From: Pseudomonas poae
GTDB taxonomy: Bacteria; Pseudomonadota; Gammaproteobacteria; Pseudomonadales; Pseudomonadaceae
Length of the DNA: 64,000 nucleotides
Assembly: GCA_028869255.1 (NCBI GenBank)
Contig: CP110972.1
Location: forward strand, 4,221,001 to 4,285,000
Direction: 5' to 3'
Made by a program: the position numbers and the translations under genes. Position 1 is the first letter of the stretch; every line of letters begins with the position of its first letter. The notes beneath the pieces are model-generated. The model did no database searches. It was not told where the DNA came from and worked only from the letters and a program-made list of their open reading frames with translations. Below, piece by piece: positions 33,400 to 41,901 of this stretch.

Positions 33400-34364
33400 C
33401 CCGCCTGAGCGACATCGACGCCCTGGATATCGAAGCAAGCGACGCCATCGATGCCCAAGCCGCCAGCTGGTTTGCTCGCAACCGCAACAATGCGGGGCGC
33501 GCCGACCGCAAGGCCTTTGCTGCCTGGCAAGCAACGCCTGCGCATGCCCGCGCCTATGCCGAATTCGAGCAGCTGTGGGCTGACCTTGCCCAATTGCAGC
33601 AACTGAACAAACCCGTGGCATTGCCCAAGCGCAAACCGTCGGTGTGGCGCCCTGCCCTGGCGGTGGCGGCCGCCTTGCTGTGCGCTGTCATGGCCACGCA
33701 TATCGGTGCGCCCCGCGAGCTGTATCACACCCAGGTGGCGGCCCATGCCAAGGGCATGCGCACCTTGAGCCTGCCCGATGGCAGCACGCTGTACGTGAAT
33801 GCCAACACCCGTCTGCGTGTGGATTTCACCGCTTACCAGCGCATCGTGCACCTGGACAAGGGCCAGCTGTATATCGAGGTGGCGGCCGACAAGGAACGGC
33901 CGTTGTTCGTGCAGGCGGGCGAGGCCAGTGTGCGAGTGGTGGGCACCGGCTTCGATGTGCGGCGCAGCCAGCAGCAACTGGTGGTCAGCGTCGCCCATGG
34001 CCAGGTGGCTTTCGAGCCGAACCCGAAAAGCCCGGCAACCCTGCTCGGCGCCCAACAACGCGCCAGCTACAGCTACGCCACGGGCAGCCTGCAGCAGCAA
34101 ACCCTCACCGCTGGAGAAGTGGCCGACTGGCGCAGCGGGCATTTGTCGTTTCGCAACCGCGAGTTGGTCAGCCTGATCGATGAACTGAGCCTGTACCGCC
34201 CCCAGGCACCGCTGCAAGTGAGTAACGCCGTGGCGCACCTGAAGGTTTCGGGCAACCTGGATGTGAACGACCCCGACGCCCTGCTCAACGCCCTGCCCGC
34301 GCTGCTGCCGGTGAAAACCGTGGCGTCGGCCGACGGCATCGTGAGAATAGAACCGAGCAAATAA
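33396..34364 (+). CDS. FecR-type anti-sigma regulator
   Basis: 322 residues from the ATG at 33396. The cytoplasmic N-terminus (AASWFARNRNNAGRADRKAFAAWQATPAHARAYAE) is typical of the sigma-binding domain. One membrane span follows (WRPALAVAAALLCAVMAT, near 83-100). The periplasmic part has the FecR core LSLPDGSTLYVNANTRLRVDF. It relays the liganded-receptor signal to the sigma factor. Confidence 0.93.
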   Translation: MTRLSDIDALDIEASDAIDAQAASWFARNRNNAGRADRKAFAAWQATPAHARAYAEFEQLWADLAQLQQLNKPVALPKRKPSVWRPALAVAAALLCAVMATHIGAPRELYHTQVAAHAKGMRTLSLPDGSTLYVNANTRLRVDFTAYQRIVHLDKGQLYIEVAADKERPLFVQAGEASVRVVGTGFDVRRSQQQLVVSVAHGQVAFEPNPKSPATLLGAQQRASYSYATGSLQQQTLTAGEVADWRSGHLSFRNRELVSLIDELSLYRPQAPLQVSNAVAHLKVSGNLDVNDPDALLNALPALLPVKTVASADGIVRIEPSK

Positions 34365-34493
34365 CCCTACATAATTCTTATTTGAGAATATTTTGCATTC
34401 GCAGGTGTGGATTTTTCTACGTGCCCCGTCTTCCCCCGGTCTGCATCTGAAACGCATGTATTTTTTGGCCATTTGGCCACACCGGGGGATTTC

Positions 34494-37052
34494 ATGTTTC
34501 GCGCGCCTTGCCACGCTTCGCACCTGTTTCTTCGACCGACCATCATCGCAGCCTGCCTGGGCTTCAGCCTCAGCGCCCAGGCTGAATCATTCAAACTGCA
34601 ACTGCCCGCCCAGTCGCTGGCCACGTCCCTGAGCCAGGTGGCGCAGCAGGCGCAGATCCAGCTGCTGTTCGATGAAGCGTTGCTCAAGAACGTGCAGGCA
34701 CCGGCGCTCAACGGTGATTTCACCCCGGAAGTGGCGATTCGCACCCTGCTGAAAAACGGCGAGTTCACCCTGATCAAAGTCGGCAGCACCTACGTGGTAA
34801 GGCCCGACGAGGGCAAGACCACCAACAGCGGCGCCATCCAACTGGACGCGCTCAGCGTGATCGGCACCGGTAACGAAGTCGACTCCAGTACCGTCAACCG
34901 CTCCACCCTGAGCCAGGCCGATATCGATCGTTACCAGGCCAATAACATCCCGAGCCTGTTGCAGACCTTGCCCGGCGTCAGCCAGGGCGGCTCGCTGAAA
35001 CCCGGCGGCCAGACCATCAACATCCGTGGTTTCGGCGATGCCGAAGACGTGCCGATGACCGTCGACGGCGCCACCAAGAGCGGTTTTGAGCGTTATCAAC
35101 AAGGCACAGTGTTTATCGAGCCCGAGCTGATCAAGAGCATCGAGGTCGAGAAAGGCCCCAACTCACCGTTCACCGGCAACGGCGGTTTTGGCGGCACGGT
35201 CAACATGACCACCAAGGATGCCCCGGACCTGCTCAAAGACGGCCGCAACAGCGGCGCGATGCTCAAGTACGGTTACTCCAGCAACGACCACGAACAGGTG
35301 TACAGCGGCGCCGTGTATGGCCGCACCGATGACGGCCGTTTCGACGCGCTCGCCTACCTGACCCAACGCGACGGCGGCGACATGAAAGTGGCCGCCAAGC
35401 TGCCGAATGAGAACAACGAATACCCGATCAACCCGCAGCGCCTGCCCAACACCGCGCAGGACGTGGACGGCAAACTGTTCAAGGTCAACGCCCACCTTAC
35501 CGACGAGCACAGCGTGGGCTTGTCCTACTCGCGCTCACACAGCAACCGCTGGACACCGTTTTCGGCCGCCAGCTACCCAACGCCGCCGACCCAGGCGAAC
35601 ATCGACCGCTACGGCTATGAAGGCGCACTCAAGCGTTTTTTAGCCCACCGCGACACCGTCGACACCACGTGGTCGGGCAAGTATGAATACCAGCCACTGG
35701 ATAACCCGCTGGTCGACCTGACCGTCAAGTATTCGCAGTCCAACACCGACCAGACCGACGAGCGTGACGCCACGGCGTTTTTCCAGCTGGCCACTGGCGG
35801 GCGCAAGATGGACACGGCGTACACCGACAAGAACCTCGACATCCGCAACGTCAGCCTGTTCGACACCGGCCCGCTGCAACACGCGGTCACCGTCGGCGGG
35901 CAGATCCGCAAGCACATCCGCGAAACCGAGATGTGGATGCCCGGCGCCACCTACAACACCGCACGCTACAACTACGGGCATTTCCAGCCGGGCTTCATGC
36001 CCCACGGCAAGGTCGATACCAACAGTTTGTTTGTCCAGGATGCGGTGACGGTGGGCGATGTCACCATTACCCCGTCCCTGCGCTACGACCATGTGCGCAA
36101 CCGTGGCGAAGGCAACGATGCACCGTACTACAACAATCCCGACCCGGCCGTAGGCCATGATTACAGCGACCGCACCTACACCGGTTGGTCGCCCCGGCTG
36201 GCGCTGTTCTGGAACGTAACCCCAAACCTTGGGCTGTTCGCCAATTGGAGCAAGACCTGGCGCGCACCGGTCATCGATGAGCAGTATGAAGTGCAAGGCC
36301 TTGGCAGCCGGACCGCCACCAGCGTCGACCTCGACCCGGAACGCATTACCTCGATCACCGTGGGCAGCGTTGTCAGCTTCGATAACCTGATCGCTCGGGA
36401 CGACAACCTGCAAGTACGCACCACGTTCTTCCACAACAAAGTCGAAGACGAAATCTTCAAGGCCACCGGCGTCGGCTGCGAGAACCAGGCGATCAATGGC
36501 GGCACGATTTCCAGCGCCTGCCCCCCGGGGGCGATGTCCAACTACCGCAACATCGGCGGCCTGACCATCAAGGGTTTTGAGCTGGAATCGTTCTACAACT
36601 CCACCTACCTGTTCGGCTCGGTGTCGTTCGCCTATGCCAAAGGCGACCACGAAGGCGCCTACACCAACCCATGGGGCCCGGATGTGGCGGCACGTGACAT
36701 TCCACCGACCAAATGGGTGCTGGTACTGGGCACCAATATTCCGGCCTGGGATGCCCAAGTGGGCTGGATGGGCCAGTTCATCGGCGCGACCGACCGCTTG
36801 CCCAGCGACAAATACTCCGGCGGCCCGGGCAGCAGCGTGGGCGATTTGTTCTACGACCAATACGGCAACAAGCGCTACAACACCCAGGGCCTGTTCGCCA
36901 AATGGCAACCGCAACAGGCTTACCTGAAAGGCACCGAGGTCAACTTCACCGTGGACAACCTGTTCAACAACAACTTCCGCCCGGCCTTGAGCGGCGACCG
37001 CGCCTACACCAAAGGCCGCGATGCGAAGATCAGCGTTACGCGGTTCTTCTAA
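34494..37052 (+). CDS. TonB-dependent receptor with signalling domain, possibly heme-type
   Basis: 852 residues from ATG 34494 (CCGGGGG upstream); in-frame codons before it lack a signal peptide. A signal peptide ends at about residue 29 (LSAQAE). Next is an STN signalling domain (QLPAQSLATSLSQVAQQAQIQLLFDEALL), then a plug beginning near NIPSLLQTLPGVSQGG and a 22-strand barrel ending in VTRFF. The segment SKTWRAPVIDEQYEVQG resembles the FRAP box of heme receptors, though the NPNL box is not exact. STN plus FecI/FecR upstream means substrate-triggered induction. No hemophore gene follows, so heme is a hypothesis. Confidence 0.9.
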   Translation: MFRAPCHASHLFLRPTIIAACLGFSLSAQAESFKLQLPAQSLATSLSQVAQQAQIQLLFDEALLKNVQAPALNGDFTPEVAIRTLLKNGEFTLIKVGSTYVVRPDEGKTTNSGAIQLDALSVIGTGNEVDSSTVNRSTLSQADIDRYQANNIPSLLQTLPGVSQGGSLKPGGQTINIRGFGDAEDVPMTVDGATKSGFERYQQGTVFIEPELIKSIEVEKGPNSPFTGNGGFGGTVNMTTKDAPDLLKDGRNSGAMLKYGYSSNDHEQVYSGAVYGRTDDGRFDALAYLTQRDGGDMKVAAKLPNENNEYPINPQRLPNTAQDVDGKLFKVNAHLTDEHSVGLSYSRSHSNRWTPFSAASYPTPPTQANIDRYGYEGALKRFLAHRDTVDTTWSGKYEYQPLDNPLVDLTVKYSQSNTDQTDERDATAFFQLATGGRKMDTAYTDKNLDIRNVSLFDTGPLQHAVTVGGQIRKHIRETEMWMPGATYNTARYNYGHFQPGFMPHGKVDTNSLFVQDAVTVGDVTITPSLRYDHVRNRGEGNDAPYYNNPDPAVGHDYSDRTYTGWSPRLALFWNVTPNLGLFANWSKTWRAPVIDEQYEVQGLGSRTATSVDLDPERITSITVGSVVSFDNLIARDDNLQVRTTFFHNKVEDEIFKATGVGCENQAINGGTISSACPPGAMSNYRNIGGLTIKGFELESFYNSTYLFGSVSFAYAKGDHEGAYTNPWGPDVAARDIPPTKWVLVLGTNIPAWDAQVGWMGQFIGATDRLPSDKYSGGPGSSVGDLFYDQYGNKRYNTQGLFAKWQPQQAYLKGTEVNFTVDNLFNNNFRPALSGDRAYTKGRDAKISVTRFF

Positions 37053-37064
37053 GGTCAGGCGATC

Positions 37065-37093
37065 CCTTCGCAGCCTTGGCGAGGCTGCGAAGG
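37065..37093. terminator. Perfect 12-bp hairpin after the receptor gene
   Basis: CCTTCGCAGCCT (37065-37076) and AGGCTGCGAAGG (37082-37093) with a 5-nt loop begin 12 nt past the stop. There is no T run, so it may stabilise the mRNA end or act as a weak terminator. Confidence 0.55.
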
Positions 37094-37221
37094 CGGCGGC
37101 ACGGCTAACCGAGCAATTGAAACTGTACGGATAAATCCGCACCCAGCTGTAGGCCCGCAATCGACGGGGGTTGTGGCTAGATGGGCTTCCTTTGAAGCCC
37201 TCTGGATTTCGGATCCCTCCC

Positions 37222-38121
37222 ATGAGCTCGCGCGAAAACACCGGCATGGCCCTCGGCCTGCTGGGTGTCATCATCTTCAGTTTGACCCTGCCCTTCACCC
37301 GCATCGTGGTGCAGGAAATCCACCCCTTGCTCAACGGCCTGGGCCGCGCCTTGTTCGCGGCAATCCCGGCGGCGGCGCTGTTGCTGTGGCGCCGTGAGCG
37401 CTGGCCCACCTGGCGCCAGGTGCGCGGGCTGTGCCTGGTGATCGCGGGCGTGATCCTGGGGTTTCCGGTGCTGTCGGCCTGGGCCATGCAAACCTTGCCG
37501 GCCTCCCATGGCGCGCTGGTCAACGGCCTGCAACCTTTGTGCGTGGCGCTGTACGCGGCGTGGCTGTCCCATGAGCGGCCGTCGAAAGCCTTCTGGGTCT
37601 GCGCGGCGCTGGGCAGTGCGCTGGTGCTGAGTTACGCGTTGATCACCGGTGCCGGCAGTATTCAGGCGGGCGACCTGTTGATGCTCGGCGCAATTGCCGT
37701 CGGCGGCCTGGGCTATGCCGAAGGCGGCCGACTGGCCAAGGAGATGGGCGGCTGGCAGGTGATCTGCTGGGCGCTGGTGCTGTCGACGCCGGTGTTGATC
37801 GGCCCAGTGTGGTACCTCGCGGCGCAGCATCAAGGGTCGATTTCCATGCGTGCCTGGTGGGCGTTTGGCTATGTGTCGCTGTTCTCACAGTTCCTGGGCT
37901 TCTTCGCTTGGTACGCCGGGTTGGCCATGGGCGGTATTGCGCGGGTCAGCCAGATCCAATTGCTGCAGATCTTCTTCACCATCGCGTTTTCGGCGTTGTT
38001 TTTTGGCGAGCATATCGAACCGATCACCTGGCTGTTTGCCTGTGGGGTGATCGTGACCGTGATGCTGGGGCGCAAGACTGCCGTACAACCGGCGCCCGTC
38101 GCCAAGCCGAGCACTGTCTGA
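37222..38121 (+). CDS. EamA/DMT-family transporter
   Basis: 299 residues from ATG 37222 (MSSRENTGMALGLLGVIIFSLTLPFTR); the frame is open further upstream but lacks a plausible start. Ten hydrophobic spans form two EamA repeats. Drug/metabolite transporters of this type export amino acids or other metabolites. It is a lone gene between the receptor and a REP element, with no clear regulator. Confidence 0.85.
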   Translation: MSSRENTGMALGLLGVIIFSLTLPFTRIVVQEIHPLLNGLGRALFAAIPAAALLLWRRERWPTWRQVRGLCLVIAGVILGFPVLSAWAMQTLPASHGALVNGLQPLCVALYAAWLSHERPSKAFWVCAALGSALVLSYALITGAGSIQAGDLLMLGAIAVGGLGYAEGGRLAKEMGGWQVICWALVLSTPVLIGPVWYLAAQHQGSISMRAWWAFGYVSLFSQFLGFFAWYAGLAMGGIARVSQIQLLQIFFTIAFSALFFGEHIEPITWLFACGVIVTVMLGRKTAVQPAPVAKPSTV

Positions 38122-38122
38122 A

Positions 38123-38194
38123 GGTAGGAGCTGGCTTGCCTGCGATAGCGCTGGTGAATGTTCCACCGCTATCGCAGGCAAGCCAGCTCCCACA
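38123..38194. repeat. REP element pair
   Basis: Inverted arms GTAGGAGCTGGCTTGCCTGC and complement around a short loop, immediately following the EamA stop. It may also terminate both converging transcripts. Confidence 0.85.
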
Positions 38195-38215
38195 TTTTTT
38201 AAACCCTGCGGTTCA

Positions 38216-39433
38216 TCAGCTTAAATAGCCATCCGCACGCAGCAAGGTTTCCAGGCAGTGCTCGCTGATGTGGTAGAACGCCTTCAATTCCTGGATTTTT
38301 TCCAGCAACTGCGCATTGTCCAAAGGCTCGGCGCGTTTGACCGCGAGAATCATCTTGTTCTTGTTGGTGTGTTCCAACGAGATGAACTCAAACACCTTGG
38401 TCTCATAACCGCAGGCTTCAAGGTACAGCGCACGCAGGCTGTCGGTGACCATCTCCGCCTGTTGGCCCAGGTGCAGGCCGTATTGCAGCATCGGTTTGAG
38501 CAGTACCGGGCTCTGGATCTGCAGGCGAATCTGTTTATGGCAGCACGGCGAGCACATGATGATCGACGCACCGGAGCGGATACCGGTGTGGATCGCGTAG
38601 TCGGTGGCGATATCGCAGGCATGCAGGGCGATCATCACGTCCAGGTCGCTGGGCGCCACGCTGCGCACATCACCGCATTTGAACACCAGCCCCGGGTGCT
38701 CCAGGCGGGCGGCGGCGGTGTTGCACAGGGTCACCATGTCTTCGCGTAGCTCCACGCCGGTCACTTCGCCCTCGGCCTTGAGGGTGTTGCGCAGGTAGTC
38801 GTGGATGGCGAAGGTCAGGTAGCCCTTGCCCGAGCCAAAATCGGCGACGCGTACCGGCTGGTCGAGCTTCAAGGGCGACGAGGTCAGCGCATGGCTGAAC
38901 ACTTCGATGAACTTGTTGATCTGCTTCCACTTGCGCGACATCGACGGGATCAGCGCGTGTTTGGCATCGGTTACGCCGAGGTCGGCGAGGAACGGCCGGC
39001 TCAGGTCGAGGAAGCGATTTTTCTCGCGGTTATGCTCAGCCGATGGCGCCTCGCGCAATTGCTGGGGCTTGCTTTTGAACAACGAGCTTTTGTTCTTCTT
39101 GCTGTATTCCAGCTGGGCTTCGTCGGTCAGCGACAGCAAATGCGCGTTTTTGAACGCGGCCGGCAGCAACTCGGCAATCGCTGCGACGCCGTCGGCCAGG
39201 AGCAGGTTCTTGGTAATGTCGCGGGTCTTGTAGCGGTAGACGAAGGACAGGCATGCCTGCTCCTTGACCGTCACAGGTTTGATGATCAGCCGTTGCAATT
39301 CGGCCTCGTCACCGACGTACTTGGCCAGCACCAGCTTGATAAACGCGTTCTGCGCCAGGCTTGCGCTCAGCAGTTCGATGAACTGGGCGTGATGATCCGG
39401 CGCGGGGCTGGCAGGTTGAGCGGTGACGGACAT
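38216..39433 (-). CDS. Class I SAM-dependent methyltransferase (METTL25-like)
   Basis: 405 residues. An N-terminal alpha domain of about 190 residues precedes the Rossmann methyltransferase part: SAM motif I VADFGSGKGYLTFAIHDYL (about 206-224), acidic VTGVELREDM, then ALHACDIATDYAIHTG and SPCCHKQIRLQ. That CCH block and the ADFGSGKG motif are typical of the METTL25/RRNAD1 group, whose bacterial substrates are unknown. Single gene; REP elements lie on both sides. Confidence 0.85.
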   Translation of the reverse strand: MSVTAQPASPAPDHHAQFIELLSASLAQNAFIKLVLAKYVGDEAELQRLIIKPVTVKEQACLSFVYRYKTRDITKNLLLADGVAAIAELLPAAFKNAHLLSLTDEAQLEYSKKNKSSLFKSKPQQLREAPSAEHNREKNRFLDLSRPFLADLGVTDAKHALIPSMSRKWKQINKFIEVFSHALTSSPLKLDQPVRVADFGSGKGYLTFAIHDYLRNTLKAEGEVTGVELREDMVTLCNTAAARLEHPGLVFKCGDVRSVAPSDLDVMIALHACDIATDYAIHTGIRSGASIIMCSPCCHKQIRLQIQSPVLLKPMLQYGLHLGQQAEMVTDSLRALYLEACGYETKVFEFISLEHTNKNKMILAVKRAEPLDNAQLLEKIQELKAFYHISEHCLETLLRADGYLS

Positions 39434-39542
39434 GAAAAAAAACGCCTCGGGCTGGGAATGCCGGGCATTTTAGGGGGGATAGGGGTTAAGGGCACGGGGT
39501 TATTTGATCAACGGTAATTGGATTGGATAACACAGAACCCAA

Positions 39543-39632
39543 TGTGGGAGCGGGCTTGCTCGCGAAAGCGGTGGGCCAGTCACCGAATAGGTTGGCTGAC
39601 AGTCCGTATTCGCGAGCAAGCCCGCTCCCACA
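39543..39632. repeat. REP element pair
   Basis: Inverted arms TGTGGGAGCGGGCTTGCTCG and complement around about 45 nt. It lies between the TPM and methyltransferase genes; the gap 39434-39654 holds nothing else recognisable. Confidence 0.85.
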
Positions 39633-39654
39633 TATTGGTTCTGTGTTGGCTGGG

Positions 39655-40272
39655 CTATTCGAGTACCACCAGACGGTTCGGCAGCTCATTGCGCGTTTGC
39701 GTCACCGGCACATGCACCTTGAGCAACTCGCCACAGGCTTCAATGCAGGCAATAAACCCGGCCAGCGTTTGCCCCTGCTTCACCTGTTGGGTGAACGCGG
39801 TGACGATGCCGTCCCAACTGCTGTCATCCAAGTGCTTGGAAATACCTTCATCCACCAGGATTTCCACGTAGCGTTCCGCCTCACTGACAAAAATCAGCAC
39901 ACCAGTGCTGCCGAGCGTGTGGTGCAGGTTCTGCTCCAGGAACTGCCGCCGCGCCAGATTCGAGGCCCGCCAATGGCGCACTGAGCGCGGGATCAACCGA
40001 GTAGTGACCTTGGGCAAGCGAAACACCAGGCACAACACGATAAACGTCGCCCATTGCGCCAACAGCAAGGTGTACATGGTCAGATAGCCCGACAAGTAAT
40101 GCACCACGCCAGGCACCACCAAGGCGATCAGGCTGGCCCACAGCAGCGGGATGTAGGCGTAATCGTCGGCGCGGGCCGCCAGCACCGTCACCAGTTCGGC
40201 GTCGGTCTGTTGTTCCACCCGTGCAATCGCCTCAGCCACTTGGCGCTGCTCGTGCTCACTTAGTAATGCCAT
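39655..40272 (-). CDS. TPM-domain membrane protein
   Basis: 205 residues from the ATG at 40272 (MALLSEHEQRQVAEAIARVE). The TPM_phosphatase fold is suggested by EQQTDAELVTVLAARADDYAYIP and LGSTGVLIFVSEAERYVEILVDEGISKHLD. Two membrane spans lie between them (LWASLIALVVPGVVHYL, TMYTLLLAQWATFIVLCLVF). It forms an operon with YgcG-like and LemA genes, 31 nt after the YgcG stop. Confidence 0.85.
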   Translation of the reverse strand: MALLSEHEQRQVAEAIARVEQQTDAELVTVLAARADDYAYIPLLWASLIALVVPGVVHYLSGYLTMYTLLLAQWATFIVLCLVFRLPKVTTRLIPRSVRHWRASNLARRQFLEQNLHHTLGSTGVLIFVSEAERYVEILVDEGISKHLDDSSWDGIVTAFTQQVKQGQTLAGFIACIEACGELLKVHVPVTQTRNELPNRLVVLE

Positions 40273-40303
40273 GGTTGTAGATGCTCTGTTTTCGTTATTG
40301 TCA

Positions 40304-41029
40304 TTACCAGCCGCCAGAAGCCCCGCCGCCGCCGAAGCCGCCACCGCCGCCCCGGAAACCACCACCGCCGCCTCCGCCACCGCCGCGTCCGCTGCTGCTG
40401 AGAATCGCCAGCAAGATAGCGCCCACCGGCAGCCCCATGCGATTGCACAGCCACAACACGCCGATCAGCAGGATAAACAGGCCGATGGAAAACCCGGGAT
40501 TATCCTTGGCAAAGTTGGCATCCGCCACATGCGCCGGCACCGCCAACGGCTCGCCACCCACCACCTGCACCATCGCCGACACACCGTCGCTGATGCCCTG
40601 GCTGTAATTGCCGGCCTTGAACTTGGGCGCGATCACCTGGTTGATGATCACCCACGACTGCGCATCGGTCAGCACGCCTTCCAGGCCATAGCCGACTTCG
40701 ATGCGCAATTTGCGCTCATCGCGGGCGACGATCAACAGCGCGCCATTGTCCTTGCCCTTTTGGCCAATGCCCCATTGGCGGCCCAGTTGGTAACCGTAGT
40801 CTTCAATCGGCACGCCCTGCAGGTCGGACACGGTGACCACCACAATCTGGTCGCCACGACTCTGCTCCAGCGCCTGCAATTGCTGAGTGATCTGCTCGCG
40901 TGTTGCCGGGTCGATCATCTGCGCGGTGTCCACCACCCGCCCGGTCAAGGCCGGGAAGGTCAGCGCCGCGTGGGCCACGCCCACGCAGGCCAGCAGCCAC
41001 AGCGCCAAGCCTATCCGTAATAAACGCAT
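40304..41029 (-). CDS. YgcG-like TPM-domain protein with glycine-rich tail
   Basis: 241 residues. A signal peptide ends near residue 22 (VGVAHAAL). The TPM domain follows (GRVVDTAQMIDPATREQITQQLQALEQSRGDQIVVVTV and IGQKGKDNGALLIVARDERKLRIEVGYGLEGVL). A membrane span leads to an extreme Gly/Ser tail, a low-complexity region typical of YgcG proteins. LemA lies 18 nt upstream. The family is thought to act in envelope homeostasis, but no activity is established. Confidence 0.9.
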   Translation of the reverse strand: MRLLRIGLALWLLACVGVAHAALTFPALTGRVVDTAQMIDPATREQITQQLQALEQSRGDQIVVVTVSDLQGVPIEDYGYQLGRQWGIGQKGKDNGALLIVARDERKLRIEVGYGLEGVLTDAQSWVIINQVIAPKFKAGNYSQGISDGVSAMVQVVGGEPLAVPAHVADANFAKDNPGFSIGLFILLIGVLWLCNRMGLPVGAILLAILSSSGRGGGGGGGGGFRGGGGGFGGGGASGGW

Positions 41030-41047
41030 CGACACCTCAGGAAAGTC

Positions 41048-41659
41048 TTATTTGAACTTCACTTGCGGCGCTTTATCGGCATCGGCACTGGTGGCTTCAA
41101 ACGTGGCGCGGATCGGCAAGTCGCTGTACATCACGCTGTGCCACAGACGGCCGGGGAAGGTGCGGATTTCGGTGTTGTAGGCTTGCACCGCCTGGATAAA
41201 ATCGCGGCGGGCCACGGCAATCCGGTTTTCCGTGCCTTCAAGTTGCGACTGCAGGGCCAGGAAGTTCTGGTTGGCTTTCAGGTCCGGGTAGCGCTCGGAC
41301 ACCACCATCAAACGGCTGAGAGCACCGCTCAAGCCGTCCTGGGCTTGCTGGAACTGCTTGAGTTTTTCCGGGTTGTCGAGGGTGCTGGCGTCCACCTGGA
41401 TCGAGGTGGCCTTGGCCCGCGCTTCAATTACGGCGGTGAGGGTGTCCTGCTCATGGGCGGCGTAGCCCTTGACCACTTCCACCAGGTTGGGGATCAAGTC
41501 GGCGCGGCGCTGGTACTGGTTCTGCACCTGGCCCCAGGCGGCCTTGGCCTGTTCGTCCAGGGTCGGGATGTTGTTGATGCCGCAACCGCTCAGCACTGTG
41601 CTGATCAATAGCAAAACCGCGGCCTTCAAGCCCCAGCGGTAACCTTGTGCTGCTTGCAT
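41048..41659 (-). CDS. lemA: LemA family lipoprotein-like protein
   Basis: 203 residues from the ATG at 41659. The lipobox VLSGCG follows a hydrophobic signal. The mature part has the LemA hallmarks: AWGQVQNQYQRRADLIPNLVEVVKGYAAHEQDTL and the ERYPDLKANQNFLALQSQLEGTENRIAVARRDF block, a four-helix bundle. It is the first gene of the LemA/YgcG/TPM operon. Confidence 0.93.
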   Translation of the reverse strand: MQAAQGYRWGLKAAVLLLISTVLSGCGINNIPTLDEQAKAAWGQVQNQYQRRADLIPNLVEVVKGYAAHEQDTLTAVIEARAKATSIQVDASTLDNPEKLKQFQQAQDGLSGALSRLMVVSERYPDLKANQNFLALQSQLEGTENRIAVARRDFIQAVQAYNTEIRTFPGRLWHSVMYSDLPIRATFEATSADADKAPQVKFK

Positions 41660-41901
41660 GGTGTTTCTCCTGCCCAATCTTGATGGAATGTTACGACTAA
41701 CCCTATACACCGCGCGCTTGGGGCATAATCCGCCACCACTGGAATGCATTGAGCCAATCAGCTACAAAGATGCCCAGCGCGAAAAAGAGTTCAGAGTGTG
41801 CTGCATTTATCTGAACAACACCCGAACAACAATAGACGCTCCCCACATTTTGGCCGACAGCGTTCCCTTGATGCTGTGCAGTGAGCCGAAAAAGGATATT
41901 C

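Noticed and set aside
35640..37523. A 627-codon frame opposite the TonB receptor
   Set aside because: It overlaps the receptor barrel and part of the EamA gene, with no recognisable motif.
40304..40400. The run of GGC/CCG triplets as a repeat element or assembly artefact
   Set aside because: It encodes the Gly-rich tail that is normal in YgcG-type TPM proteins.
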